Origin: Alkanindiges sp.
GTDB taxonomy: Bacteria > Pseudomonadota > Gammaproteobacteria > Pseudomonadales > Moraxellaceae
Assembly (NCBI GenBank): GCA_030152125.1
Contig: JASLIR010000210.1
Span: 1 to 7,739, forward strand
DNA: 7,739 nt
Reading direction: 5' to 3'
Shown here piece after piece: positions 1-5,907 of the stretch; position 1 is the stretch's first letter, and every line of letters begins with the position of its first letter. The position numbers were made by a program, and so were the translations under genes. Under the pieces are notes generated by a model. The model searched no databases and was not told the DNA's origin. It was given only the letters and a program-made list of their open reading frames with translations.

Positions 1-1321
1 CACCATAGCCGACAATGACCACCTGATCCTTCAGGTAGGATTGATCCACTTCATCCGGCAGCATGGACAGCGGGTCACCACTACGCTCCAGCAGGCGTGC
101 GAGGTGCGAGCGCTTGCGAATCCATACCTGAATAGGCTCAATGGCCGCGAACACAAAGGAGTTCAGCGTAATCGAAATCAGCGCACCAGCCAGAATCAGG
201 TTTTGCGCTTCCGGGGTAATCAGTTTGAGGGATAAACCCAGGGTGGCCAGAATAAAGGAGAACTCACCGATTTGCGCCAGGCTGGCCCCAACGGTCATGG
301 CAGTATTCAGCGGATAACGGAAAAACAGCACCAGTGCCATCGCGGCAATGGTTTTACCAATCATGATAATGGCAACCACCCCAATAATATGGAAGGGTTG
401 CTCCCAGATGATGCTGGGGTTAAACAGCATGCCCACTGACACAAAGAACAGGATCGAGAAAATCTCGCGCAGGGGCAGGGTTTCTTCTTCGGCACGGTGG
501 CTAAAGTCGGACTCTTTGACTACCATCCCGGCAAAGAAGGCACCTAGCGCCATGGAGACACCAAACAGCGCATAGGAGCCGTAGGCAATACTGACGGCCG
601 CAGCCACCACGGTCAGGGTAAACAGCTCGCGTGAGCCAATACGTGCCACCTGTAGCATGATTTTGGGAATCAGGCGCTTGCCGACAATCAGCATAAAGGC
701 AATAAAGGCGGATACCTTGAATAAGGTAATGCCCATCGTGACCAGAATACTGTGCTGGCTGCCTGCATCACCTTCATGTACTGGCGCCTGACCACCCAGC
801 AAGGTTGCGGTGGCGGGTAGCAATACCAGTACCAGTACCATCACCAGGTCTTCCACCAGCAGCCAGCCTACGGCAATTTTGCCGTTCACCGAATCCAGCA
901 GGCCTTTATCCCCCAGTGCGCGCAACAATACCACGGTACTGGCGCACGACAGGCTTAAGCCAAACACCAGTGCTGCGCCAAAGCTCCAGCCCCACCACAT
1001 GGTCAGGCCAATGCCCATTAAGGTAGCCACTGCAATTTGCAGCATGGCACCCGGTATGGCAATGCGCCGTACGGTCATCAGGTCGTTCAGGGAAAAGTGC
1101 ATGCCGACGCCAAACATAAGGAACATCACACCCAGTTCTGCCAACTGGTTAGCCAGTACCATATCGGCCACGACGCCCGGTGTGTTGGGACTAATCACAA
1201 TTCCGGCAACCAGATAGCCAATTAAAGGGGGCAGCTTTAAGCGGGCGGCAATAAAGCCAAACAGCAAGGCTGCGCCAAAACCCACGGCGAGCAGGATGAT
1301 CAGATCAACGTCATGTGGCAC
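1..1321 (-). CDS. ybaL: YbaL-type CPA2 cation/proton antiporter (C-terminus cut by window edge)
   Basis: This is an inner-membrane monovalent cation:proton antiporter of the CPA2/Kef family, thought to exchange K+ or Na+ for H+. About 440 residues are visible, mostly hydrophobic helices. Family landmarks are PPLIGYLVAG near residues 31-40, LMFGVGMHFSL near 68-78, GWLLVEDLVMV at 152-162 (the acidic ED pair in the ion path), LFFVSVGMLF at 291-300 and SLAQIGEFSFIL at 347-358. The last visible residues, QVVIVGYG, are the first strand of the RCK/TrkA-N nucleotide-binding domain, so the missing part is the cytoplasmic regulatory domain. E. coli YbaL has about 558 residues, so roughly four fifths is present. 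I chose the GTG start at 1321: it gives MPHDVDLI, the same N-terminal length I recall for E. coli YbaL, and it lies 6 bases after GGGAG. The in-frame ATG at 1327 abuts that GGGAG. The gene stands alone, separated from rpmG by a terminator. Confidence 0.9.
   Translation of the reverse strand, partial: MPHDVDLIILLAVGFGAALLFGFIAARLKLPPLIGYLVAGIVISPNTPGVVADMVLANQLAELGVMFLMFGVGMHFSLNDLMTVRRIAIPGAMLQIAVATLMGIGLTMWWGWSFGAALVFGLSLSCASTVVLLRALGDKGLLDSVNGKIAVGWLLVEDLVMVLVLVLLPATATLLGGQAPVHEGDAGSQHSILVTMGITLFKVSAFIAFMLIVGKRLIPKIMLQVARIGSRELFTLTVVAAAVSIAYGSYALFGVSMALGAFFAGMVVKESDFSHRAEEETLPLREIFSILFFVSVGMLFNPSIIWEQPFHIIGVVAIIMIGKTIAAMALVLFFRYPLNTAMTVGASLAQIGEFSFILATLGLSLKLITPEAQNLILAGALISITLNSFVFAAIEPIQVWIRKRSHLARLLERSGDPLSMLPDEVDQSYLKDQVVIVGYG
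824..840. repeat. Short hexamer tandem repeat inside ybaL
   Basis: The hexamer TACCAG occurs twice in tandem, followed by TACCA. On the coding strand it encodes alternating Val-Leu residues within a transmembrane segment. Gain or loss of one unit would keep the frame and change helix length by two residues. Confidence 0.5.
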
Positions 1322-1480
1322 ATGCATCTCCCAAAATGTTAGTGTTTAAGTTGTAAGCATCAAAAAAAAGTTGATAAATAAAAAGGCGCTAAAAAGCAAA
1401 ATTTAAAAGAACAGTTATGCTATTGAGTATGAATGTAAAAATTGTAGCAAAGCAGCGGGTGTGGGTATATAAAAAACATA

Positions 1481-1511
1481 AAAAAACGACTCATAATTGA
1501 GTCGTTTTTTT
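1481..1511. terminator. Bidirectional Rho-independent terminator after rpmG
   Basis: A perfect 13-bp inverted repeat (arms 1481-1493 and 1498-1510) has a 4-base loop, a core of CGACTCA/TGAGTCG, and A and T tracts on its two flanks. On the minus strand it lies about 20 bases past the rpmG stop and is followed by further T-rich sequence, so it should end the rpmB-rpmG transcript and insulate ybaL. It can work in both directions. Confidence 0.9.
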
Positions 1512-1531
1512 GTAGCGTCATCAAATAAAGA

Positions 1532-1687
1532 TTATTTGATTTTCGCTTCCTTGAAAATTACGTGCTGACGAATTTTAGGATCAAATTTTTTGATCTCCAT
1601 TTTCTCAGGCATAGTACGCTTGTTTTTGGTGGTAGTGTAAAAATAACCAGTACCAGCAGTTGAAACTAAACGAATCTTATCGCGCAT
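1532..1687 (-). CDS. rpmG: 50S ribosomal protein L33
   Basis: The gene encodes a 51-residue protein, the usual length for proteobacterial L33, a small component of the large ribosomal subunit near the E site. The sequence begins [19 protein letters not shown] and carries the typical [17 protein letters not shown] stretch, ending KEAKIK. It is the form without CxxC zinc-binding pairs, since no cysteines are present. The ATG at 1687 has a strong AAGGAG 8 bases upstream. That Shine-Dalgarno sequence overlaps the stop codon of rpmB (UAA at 1700-1702), giving tight translational linkage in the conserved rpmB-rpmG order. A strong terminator follows at 1481-1511. Confidence 0.97.
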   Translation of the reverse strand: MRDKIRLVSTAGTGYFYTTTKNKRTMPEKMEIKKFDPKIRQHVIFKEAKIK

Positions 1688-1699
1688 TGCAATGACTCC

Positions 1700-1936
1700 T
1701 TAAACTTTTTGGCCTTGAGCACGCAGGTTGGCTACAACCACATCGATGCCCAGCTTATCTACAGTACGCATACCTTTAGGGGTTAAGCGCAAACGTACGA
1801 AACGTTTTTCGCTTTCCAGCCAAAAACGGTGGTGGTGCAGGTTCGGCTCGAACCGGCGCTTGGTTTTGTTGTTGGCGTGCGAGACGTTGTTGCCAACGAC
1901 TGGACGCTTGCCGGTAACTTGGCAAACCTTGGACAT
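1700..1936 (-). CDS. rpmB: 50S ribosomal protein L28
   Basis: The gene encodes a 78-residue basic protein, the standard length for L28 of proteobacteria, part of the large ribosomal subunit. It starts [20 protein letters not shown] and contains the family stretch [16 protein letters not shown] followed by [16 protein letters not shown]. The ATG at 1936 is preceded by GGAG with a 6-base spacer. An in-frame ATG at 1948 would add MEFT but overlaps that Shine-Dalgarno site and is rejected on family length. It is the first gene of a two-gene operon with rpmG. Transcription probably starts near 2024 from the promoter at 2031-2059, giving a leader of about 88 bases. Confidence 0.97.
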   Translation of the reverse strand: MSKVCQVTGKRPVVGNNVSHANNKTKRRFEPNLHHHRFWLESEKRFVRLRLTPKGMRTVDKLGIDVVVANLRAQGQKV

Positions 1937-1950
1937 GGTGAACTCCATTG

Positions 1951-1979
1951 ATCAGGCCAAATCAACAATGGCCTCTGAT
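1951..1979 (-). promoter_or_regulatory. Leader hairpin just upstream of the rpmB ribosome binding site
   Basis: In the predicted rpmB leader, AGGCCA and TGGCCT form a 6-bp stem, extended past a 2-base bulge by ATC/GAT, around a 9-base loop. The structure ends a few bases before the rpmB GGAG at 1943-1946. It could influence translation initiation, but there is no direct support for that. Confidence 0.35.
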
Positions 1980-2023
1980 ATCAATAAACAATAGTGGTTG
2001 ATAAAACTGGTTGTTAAAATCAA

Positions 2024-2051
2024 GGGGCGTTTTATATCAAAAAAACGCCCC
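2024..2051. repeat. Perfect 10-bp inverted repeat enclosing the rpmB -10 element
   Basis: GGGGCGTTTT (2024-2033) and AAAACGCCCC (2042-2051) are exact inverted copies separated by 8 bases. One arm covers the predicted start site and discriminator; the other lies in the -35/-10 spacer. No T tract follows on either strand, so it does not look like a terminator. It may be an operator or a chance palindrome. Confidence 0.6.
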
Positions 2052-2059
2052 AAGTTCAA
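2031..2059 (-). promoter_or_regulatory. Sigma70-type promoter of rpmB-rpmG with GC-rich discriminator
   Basis: Read on the minus strand, TTGAAC (-35, 2054-2059) and TATAAA (-10, 2031-2036) are separated by exactly 17 bases. TG one base before the -10 gives an extended -10. The bases just after the -10 are ACGCCCC, a GC-rich discriminator of the kind found in promoters inhibited by ppGpp/DksA. The predicted start is near 2024. Confidence 0.75.
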
Positions 2060-2066
2060 GTGCGAA

Positions 2067-2101
2067 GCTCAAAAAACCAACTTTTTGCTGGTGTTTTGAG
2101 C
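2067..2101 (-). terminator. Probable terminator hairpin of the aldehyde dehydrogenase gene
   Basis: On the minus strand, 15-base arms (2087-2101 and 2067-2081) pair around an AAAAA loop with one mismatch and one G-U pair. The structure begins 13 bases past the dehydrogenase stop. Its T run lies within the 3' arm (GTTGGTTTTTTGAGC) rather than after it, so termination strength is uncertain. Confidence 0.5.
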
Positions 2102-2114
2102 GAATAGCCGTTAT

Positions 2115-3566
2115 TTAGCGCAAAAGTGTTTTAAACATGATGCGGTGAATTGGCTTGCCGAATGGTGGCAGGATCATGCGGAACGAGTAAATTCTTGGCT
2201 TGGACATCACGGAACGGGCATGGCTGAAGCTGAAAAAGCCTTCCGGACCATGATATTTGCCCATGCCGGAGTTACCCACACCACCAAATGGCAGGTCATC
2301 CTGTGCCACATGCGTCAGGGCCTGGTTAATACCGAAGTGGCCGGAGTGAGTACGGCGTGCCACGTATTCAGCGCGGTCGGCGTCGTAGTCAAAATAGTAC
2401 AGGGCCAGCGGGTGCGGACGTGCATTGATGTATTGCAGCACTTCATCAATATGGTCATATTCAATGATTGGCAGTACTGGCCCAAAAATTTCTTCCTGGC
2501 ATACCAGCATGTCATCAGTCACATTAGCCAGCAGGGTAGGCGCCAGTTTACGGCCGTTGCTTAAGTCTTCACTGGCCGGATTAATTTCAAAAAACTCTGC
2601 GCCCAGCTCACGGGCGTTTTGCAGGTAGCCCTGAATACGGTTGTACTGTTTGTCATTCACAACACTGGTATAGTCCGGGTTATCGCGCAGGCTTGGGTAC
2701 ATGATGCCCACAAAGTGACGCATATGCGCTACAAACTCGCGGGTACGGCCACGTGGTACAAATACGTAATCCGGGGCCACACAGGTTTGGCCTGCATTCC
2801 AGAACTTGCCGGCAGCCAGACGCTCGGCCGCATCTTTTAAAGGCATGGATGGGTGAATAATGGCAGGAGACTTGCCGCCCAGTTCCAGAATCACCGGAAC
2901 CAGATTTTCTGCTGCAGCGGCCATCACGGTTTTACCAATGCTTGGCGAACCGGTAAAAATCATCTGGTCGAACTTTAAACGACAGAAGGCATCGGAAATA
3001 GCACCGCCACCATTGATCACACTAACCAGATCTTCAGAAAATACTTCAGCCAGTGCCTGCTCCAGCACTTTGCCCAGGTTTCTGGAAGAGCTGGAAATTT
3101 TGATCATGGCATGGTTGCCGGCAGCCAGTGCACAAATCAGCGGGCCAACTGCTAATAGCAATGGATAATTCCATGGTGCCATAATGCCCACCACGCCTAA
3201 AGGCTGGTATTGTACCCAGCCTTTAGCTGGCTGATGCAGGGCTGCAATATGACGCTTGGATGGTTTCATCCAGTTGGTCAGGTTTTTGCTGTAATATTTA
3301 CACTGCTCAAGGCAAGTAAATACTTCACCAATTTTTGTTTCATACACCGAGCGGTTGCTGAAATCTTGACTAATGGCTTCGGCAAAGGCATCTTGATATT
3401 TGACCAGTGTACGACGCAGGCGTGCCAGGCGCTCAATACGCTCATGCGCAGATGGCATCGGGTTCTGGTTATAGGCGATACGCTGTGCAGCCAGTACATC
3501 GTGCATGCGCTGAATTTCTGGCGGCAGGTTGCTTTGCGCGCTCACTAGGGGGGACAAGCTGTTCAT
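2115..3566 (-). CDS. calB: CalB-like (coniferyl) aldehyde dehydrogenase
   Basis: This NAD(P)-dependent aldehyde dehydrogenase has 483 residues and oxidises an aldehyde to the carboxylic acid in the cytoplasm. Landmarks in order are APWNYP at 130-135 (Asn133 for the oxyanion hole), Lys156, FTGSPSIGK at 204-212 (cofactor loop), ELGGK with general base Glu228, GQTC with catalytic Cys262, EEIFGPV near 358-364 and PFGGVGNSGMG at 427-436. The short form and the C-terminal FSFSHARSVM resemble coniferyl aldehyde dehydrogenases, but the true substrate may be another aromatic or an aliphatic aldehyde. The usual KPSE cofactor motif reads KISS here, losing the Glu that contacts the NAD ribose. The start at 3566 lacks a clear Shine-Dalgarno sequence; the next in-frame ATG (residue 21) has none either. 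A divergent TetR gene and an operator-like palindrome in the promoter suggest repression relieved by a ligand. The symbol is family-level. Confidence 0.88.
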   Translation of the reverse strand: MNSLSPLVSAQSNLPPEIQRMHDVLAAQRIAYNQNPMPSAHERIERLARLRRTLVKYQDAFAEAISQDFSNRSVYETKIGEVFTCLEQCKYYSKNLTNWMKPSKRHIAALHQPAKGWVQYQPLGVVGIMAPWNYPLLLAVGPLICALAAGNHAMIKISSSSRNLGKVLEQALAEVFSEDLVSVINGGGAISDAFCRLKFDQMIFTGSPSIGKTVMAAAAENLVPVILELGGKSPAIIHPSMPLKDAAERLAAGKFWNAGQTCVAPDYVFVPRGRTREFVAHMRHFVGIMYPSLRDNPDYTSVVNDKQYNRIQGYLQNARELGAEFFEINPASEDLSNGRKLAPTLLANVTDDMLVCQEEIFGPVLPIIEYDHIDEVLQYINARPHPLALYYFDYDADRAEYVARRTHSGHFGINQALTHVAQDDLPFGGVGNSGMGKYHGPEGFFSFSHARSVMSKPRIYSFRMILPPFGKPIHRIMFKTLLR

Positions 3567-3601
3567 GGTTACAATGATGCCATTGCTTATAAGATAGAGT
3601 A

Positions 3602-3630
3602 TTTTTAGAGTAATTGCTCTAAATAGTCAA
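3602..3630 (-). promoter_or_regulatory. Promoter of the aldehyde dehydrogenase gene
   Basis: Read on the minus strand, TTGACT (3625-3630, 5 of 6 matches to the -35) is followed after 17 bases by TAAAAA (3602-3607, 4 of 6 matches to the -10). The spacer is almost entirely filled by the palindrome at 3604-3623. A second possible -10, TATAAG, lies about 20 bases further downstream but lacks a good -35. Confidence 0.55.
3604..3623. promoter_or_regulatory. Probable operator of the adjacent TetR regulator
   Basis: The 20-bp sequence TTTAGAGTAATTGCTCTAAA is a palindrome in 9 of 10 base pairs. Its size and symmetry suit a TetR-family dimer. It fills the spacer of the dehydrogenase promoter in the intergenic region shared with the regulator, so binding should block RNA polymerase there. 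It may also autoregulate the tetR-like gene. Confidence 0.65.
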
Positions 3631-3699
3631 CAGCTTTTTTGATACTACCCGTTCACGCAATTGCTGTGTGAGCTAACTGATTGAATGTCATATGGATAG

Positions 3700-4392
3700 A
3701 TGATGTTGAAACCGACCAAAACCCGTGACCGGATTTTGCAGATCAGTCTGCAACTGTTTAACGAGCGCGGTGAACGTGCCGTGACTACCAACCATATTGC
3801 AGCCGAGCTGGGGATTAGTCCTGGGAATCTGTATTACTATTTCCGTAACAAAGCCGAAATTATCAAGGAGCTGATGAGTGTTTATCAGGCCGACACGCTG
3901 TCCGTGCTCACGGTGCCGAGTGACCGCCCGCTGAATGTGAATGACAAGATTCAGTATTTCCAGTCTTTAAGCACACAACTGTGGAGCTACCGCTTTTTGC
4001 ATCGAGACATTTATCACCTGATGGATGCGCATGAGGAGTTTAAAGTGCTGTATCCGCAGTTTGCCGGGCAAGTCATGCAGTATGGCAAGCGCATTTATCA
4101 GGGCTTTGTGGATTCCGGCCTGATGAAAATGACATCGGCGGAAATTGAAGCGCTGATTATCAATATCTGGATTGTGCTGACCAACTGGTCAAACTTCCTG
4201 TATATGTCCGGCCACATTAACTTAAATGGTGTGATGGATGAGCGCTGGATTGGCCAAGGCTTGCGCCAGATGGTGTTTCTGGAAGGCCCGTATCTGATTG
4301 GCGAAAGCCGTCAGGCCTATGAGGTATTGTTGTCACAGTTTGGGCAGTCCGAATTATTTGCCCGTATGTCTACCCCGGATGCTTCGGAGTAA
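3700..4392 (+). CDS. TetR/AcrR-family transcriptional regulator
   Basis: The protein has 230 residues and a typical TetR layout. An N-terminal helix-turn-helix domain covers about residues 7-55, with TTNHIAAELGISPGNLYYYF at 29-48 forming the turn and recognition helix. The helical C-terminal ligand and dimer domain runs from about 60 to 220 and is rich in aromatic residues (LWSYRFLHRDIY near 94-105, NIWIVLTNWSNFLY near 155-168), which suggests a hydrophobic ligand pocket. It is divergent from the aldehyde dehydrogenase across 133 bases that contain a near-perfect palindrome, so it most likely represses that gene and perhaps itself. Two ATGs are adjacent; the second (3703) has better spacing from GGA and may be the true start. 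The ligand cannot be read from the sequence. No convincing terminator follows. Confidence 0.92.
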   Translation: MMLKPTKTRDRILQISLQLFNERGERAVTTNHIAAELGISPGNLYYYFRNKAEIIKELMSVYQADTLSVLTVPSDRPLNVNDKIQYFQSLSTQLWSYRFLHRDIYHLMDAHEEFKVLYPQFAGQVMQYGKRIYQGFVDSGLMKMTSAEIEALIINIWIVLTNWSNFLYMSGHINLNGVMDERWIGQGLRQMVFLEGPYLIGESRQAYEVLLSQFGQSELFARMSTPDASE

Positions 4393-4460
4393 ATAAACAG
4401 GCATACGGCATTGATAGCTAAAAAATTGCACTGCTTCTACTGTCATCGGTCAACAGAGCA

Positions 4461-4489
4461 TTTAAGTTCCGGTAAAAAAAGTCTAGAAT
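4461..4489 (+). promoter_or_regulatory. Possible purU promoter
   Basis: TAGAAT (4484-4489) matches the -10 consensus in 5 of 6 positions. With 17-base spacing the -35 would be TTTAAG (4461-4466), a poor match with 3 of 6. It lies about 65 bases before the purU start and is the best candidate in the 161-base gap, but it is not strong. Confidence 0.35.
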
Positions 4490-4518
4490 GGCAGCATTTT
4501 TTGCTGCCCGTGCGCCGT
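4490..4518 (+). promoter_or_regulatory. Overlapping hairpins in the purU leader
   Basis: GGCAGCA (4490-4496) and TGCTGCC (4502-4508) form a perfect 7-bp stem with a TTTTT loop. GCTGC within the second arm can instead pair with a downstream GCAGC near 4520, which is followed by a TTTATTT run. The two structures exclude each other. Whether the first arm is transcribed depends on the true start site. Confidence 0.3.
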
Positions 4519-4553
4519 GCAGCTTTATTTATAGATATAGACGGAATTTAAAC

Positions 4554-5414
4554 ATGACCACTGCGAATACTGCACGCCTGTTGATTACCTGTGCTGACCG
4601 TTCCGGTATTGTGCAGGCTGTTTCAGGTTTTTTATACCATCAGGGTGCCAACATTACCGCACTCGATCAATATGCTACCGAAGCGCAGGGTGGTACTTAC
4701 TTCATGCGGGTGGAGTTTGAAGTAAACCAGTTGCATGACCGCCGTGAAACCCTAAAGCAGGCCTTTGAAGACACCGTTGCCACCCGTTATGCCATGACCT
4801 GGCAACTGACTGCAGTGAGTGATGTAAAAAAGGTGGGTATTCTGGTTTCCAAGTATGACCATGCCATGCTGGAGTTGCTATGGCGCCATGCGCGCGGCTT
4901 GTTGCCGTGTGACATCAGCCACGTGGTGAGTAACCATGAGGACCTGCGGGAATCCGTTGAGGGTTTTGGTATTCCGTTTACCGTGGTTAAAGTGACCAAG
5001 GAAAACAAGGCAGAGGCCGAAGCACAGATTAACGAAATTATGGCGGGTAATGACTTGCTGATTCTGGCGCGTTACATGCAGATTCTGAGCAGCGATTTTG
5101 TCAGCAAATGGCCCATGAAGGTGATCAATATTCACCATTCCTTCCTGCCAGCCTTTGTGGGTGCCGACCCTTACCGTCAGGCCTATGACAAAGGGGTAAA
5201 ACTGATTGGGGCTACTGCGCATTATGTGACGGCAGAACTGGATCAGGGCCCGATTATTGAGCAGGATGTAGAGCGTGTTAGCCATCGCTACAGCGTGGCG
5301 GATTTGCGCGAGCTGGGTGAGGATGTAGAACGCAATGTATTGTCCCGCGCGGTGCGCTGGCACCTGGAAGACCGCGTGATTGTGCACGGCAATAAAACCA
5401 TTGTATTCGATTGA
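4554..5414 (+). CDS. purU: Formyltetrahydrofolate deformylase
   Basis: PurU hydrolyses 10-formyltetrahydrofolate to tetrahydrofolate and formate, balancing one-carbon folate pools and feeding formate to PurT-dependent purine synthesis. The 286-residue protein matches the usual family length. An N-terminal ACT domain (about 7-85, opening RLLITCADRSGIVQAVSGFL) is the likely site of amino-acid control (glycine and methionine in E. coli). The C-terminal formyltransferase-like domain begins near residue 92 (KKVGILVSKYDH). It holds the catalytic INIHHSFLPAF segment at 191-201 (Asn192, His194) and ATAHYVTAELDQGPII at 220-235 with Asp230. The ATG at 4554 gives the family N-terminus; a weak CGGA lies upstream. 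An in-frame ATG at 4488 would add 22 residues but falls inside the -10-like TAGAAT. The stop lies inside a 12-bp inverted repeat, and a strong terminator follows. Confidence 0.96.
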   Translation: MTTANTARLLITCADRSGIVQAVSGFLYHQGANITALDQYATEAQGGTYFMRVEFEVNQLHDRRETLKQAFEDTVATRYAMTWQLTAVSDVKKVGILVSKYDHAMLELLWRHARGLLPCDISHVVSNHEDLRESVEGFGIPFTVVKVTKENKAEAEAQINEIMAGNDLLILARYMQILSSDFVSKWPMKVINIHHSFLPAFVGADPYRQAYDKGVKLIGATAHYVTAELDQGPIIEQDVERVSHRYSVADLRELGEDVERNVLSRAVRWHLEDRVIVHGNKTIVFD

Positions 5415-5425
5415 TACAATGGTTT
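5395..5425. repeat. Perfect 12-bp inverted repeat spanning the purU stop codon
   Basis: AAACCATTGTAT (5395-5406) and ATACAATGGTTT (5414-5425) are exact inverted copies around a 7-base loop. The TGA stop (5412-5414) sits at the loop/stem border. No T tract follows, so it is separate from the terminator that begins 10 bases later. Confidence 0.75.
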
Positions 5426-5434
5426 CCGCATACT

Positions 5435-5471
5435 AAAAAGCCACGGTCATTTATTGCCGTGGCTTTTTTTT
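5435..5471. terminator. Rho-independent terminator between purU and the small convergent gene
   Basis: AAAAAGCCACGG and CCGTGGCTTTTT form a 12-bp stem with a 10-base loop, followed by more T residues on the plus strand. On the minus strand the same stem is also followed by a T run, so it can terminate purU and, more distantly, the convergent gene ending at 5560. Confidence 0.93.
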
Positions 5472-5559
5472 ATAACTGGTACTTCCCCGTATCCTGTCGT
5501 TTTAAAATAAACTGTTTTTTTGTCGTTTTTATAAAAATTGTTTTTATTCAGCTTTCGGC

Positions 5560-5763
5560 TTATGCCAGAACTTCATCAGTAATCTTACGAATAACAGCAA
5601 TCACTTTACCAGGGGCGGTCAGCAGTTGTTGTTCGGTACACTGGCCAATTACTGCGACCGCGATGTCACGTTTGATTTCTTTTTGCAGGGTGGAGGAAGA
5701 TTTTGCCACTACAGGCTTGGCAGCTGTAGCGTCAACAGGTTTTTTCACAACGGGAGTAGCCAT
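5560..5763 (-). CDS. Small protein of unknown function with Ala/Lys/Pro-rich N-terminal tail
   Basis: I do not recognise this 67-residue protein. Residues 1-24 form a flexible-looking tail (MATPVVKKPVDATAAKPVVA...) with repeated KPV-type motifs, resembling the low-complexity basic tails of some DNA- or granule-associated proteins. Residues 25-67 look folded, with a helix-like LQKEIKRDIAVAVIG, a single Cys42 and a second amphipathic stretch PGKVIAVIRKITDEVL. There is no signal peptide or membrane segment. An ATG at 5763 gives MATPVV; another at 5769 gives MIMATPVV and sits nearer a weak GAG. It is monocistronic, convergent with purU and bounded by the purU terminator. The long, regular composition and clear start context favour a real gene, but its function cannot be assigned. 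Confidence 0.65.
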   Translation of the reverse strand: MATPVVKKPVDATAAKPVVAKSSSTLQKEIKRDIAVAVIGQCTEQQLLTAPGKVIAVIRKITDEVLA

Positions 5764-5907
5764 AATCATCAATCTCAAAAAATAAAAGAAAATAAAGTAA
5801 ACAAATACCGCGCTTAAAGCGTGTAAAGAAAAGCGCTGAAAAGTTCAACACCTTAACAGGGTATTGAAGGCATGCAACAGAAATTTAAGCAATATTTATA
5901 CCAGTAC

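Noticed and set aside
348..1225. Several plus-strand open frames opposite ybaL
   Set aside because: The minus strand encodes an uninterrupted protein matching YbaL landmarks throughout, so these are shadows of a long hydrophobic gene.
2024..2051. The GGGGCG inverted repeat as a Rho-independent terminator
   Set aside because: Neither strand has a T tract after the stem, and a good -35/-10 pair overlaps it, so a promoter-region palindrome is the better reading.
2145..3548. Plus-strand open frames opposite the aldehyde dehydrogenase
   Set aside because: They show no coherent domains and lie on the antisense strand of an enzyme with all expected catalytic motifs.
3653..3671. Second palindrome-like site (TCAC...GTGA around GCAATTGC) upstream of the TetR gene
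   Set aside because: The central 8 bases are symmetric but the flanks are offset and do not pair in register; the order is also the reverse of a CRP site. It is weaker than the operator at 3604-3623.
4488..4553. 22-residue N-terminal extension of PurU from an upstream in-frame ATG
   Set aside because: The ATG lies within the likely -10 element TAGAAT, has no ribosome binding site, and the extension is not part of the usual PurU N-terminus, which begins shortly before the ACT domain.
4878..5387. 169-codon open frame on the minus strand opposite purU
   Set aside because: It is antisense to a well-supported PurU, has no recognisable domain and no ribosome binding site, and looks like a shadow of purU codon usage.
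5531..5547. ATAAAAA/TTTTTAT hairpin as a terminator for the small unknown gene
   Set aside because: The stem is only A-T pairs with a 3-base loop, too weak to call; the purU terminator downstream can serve both genes.
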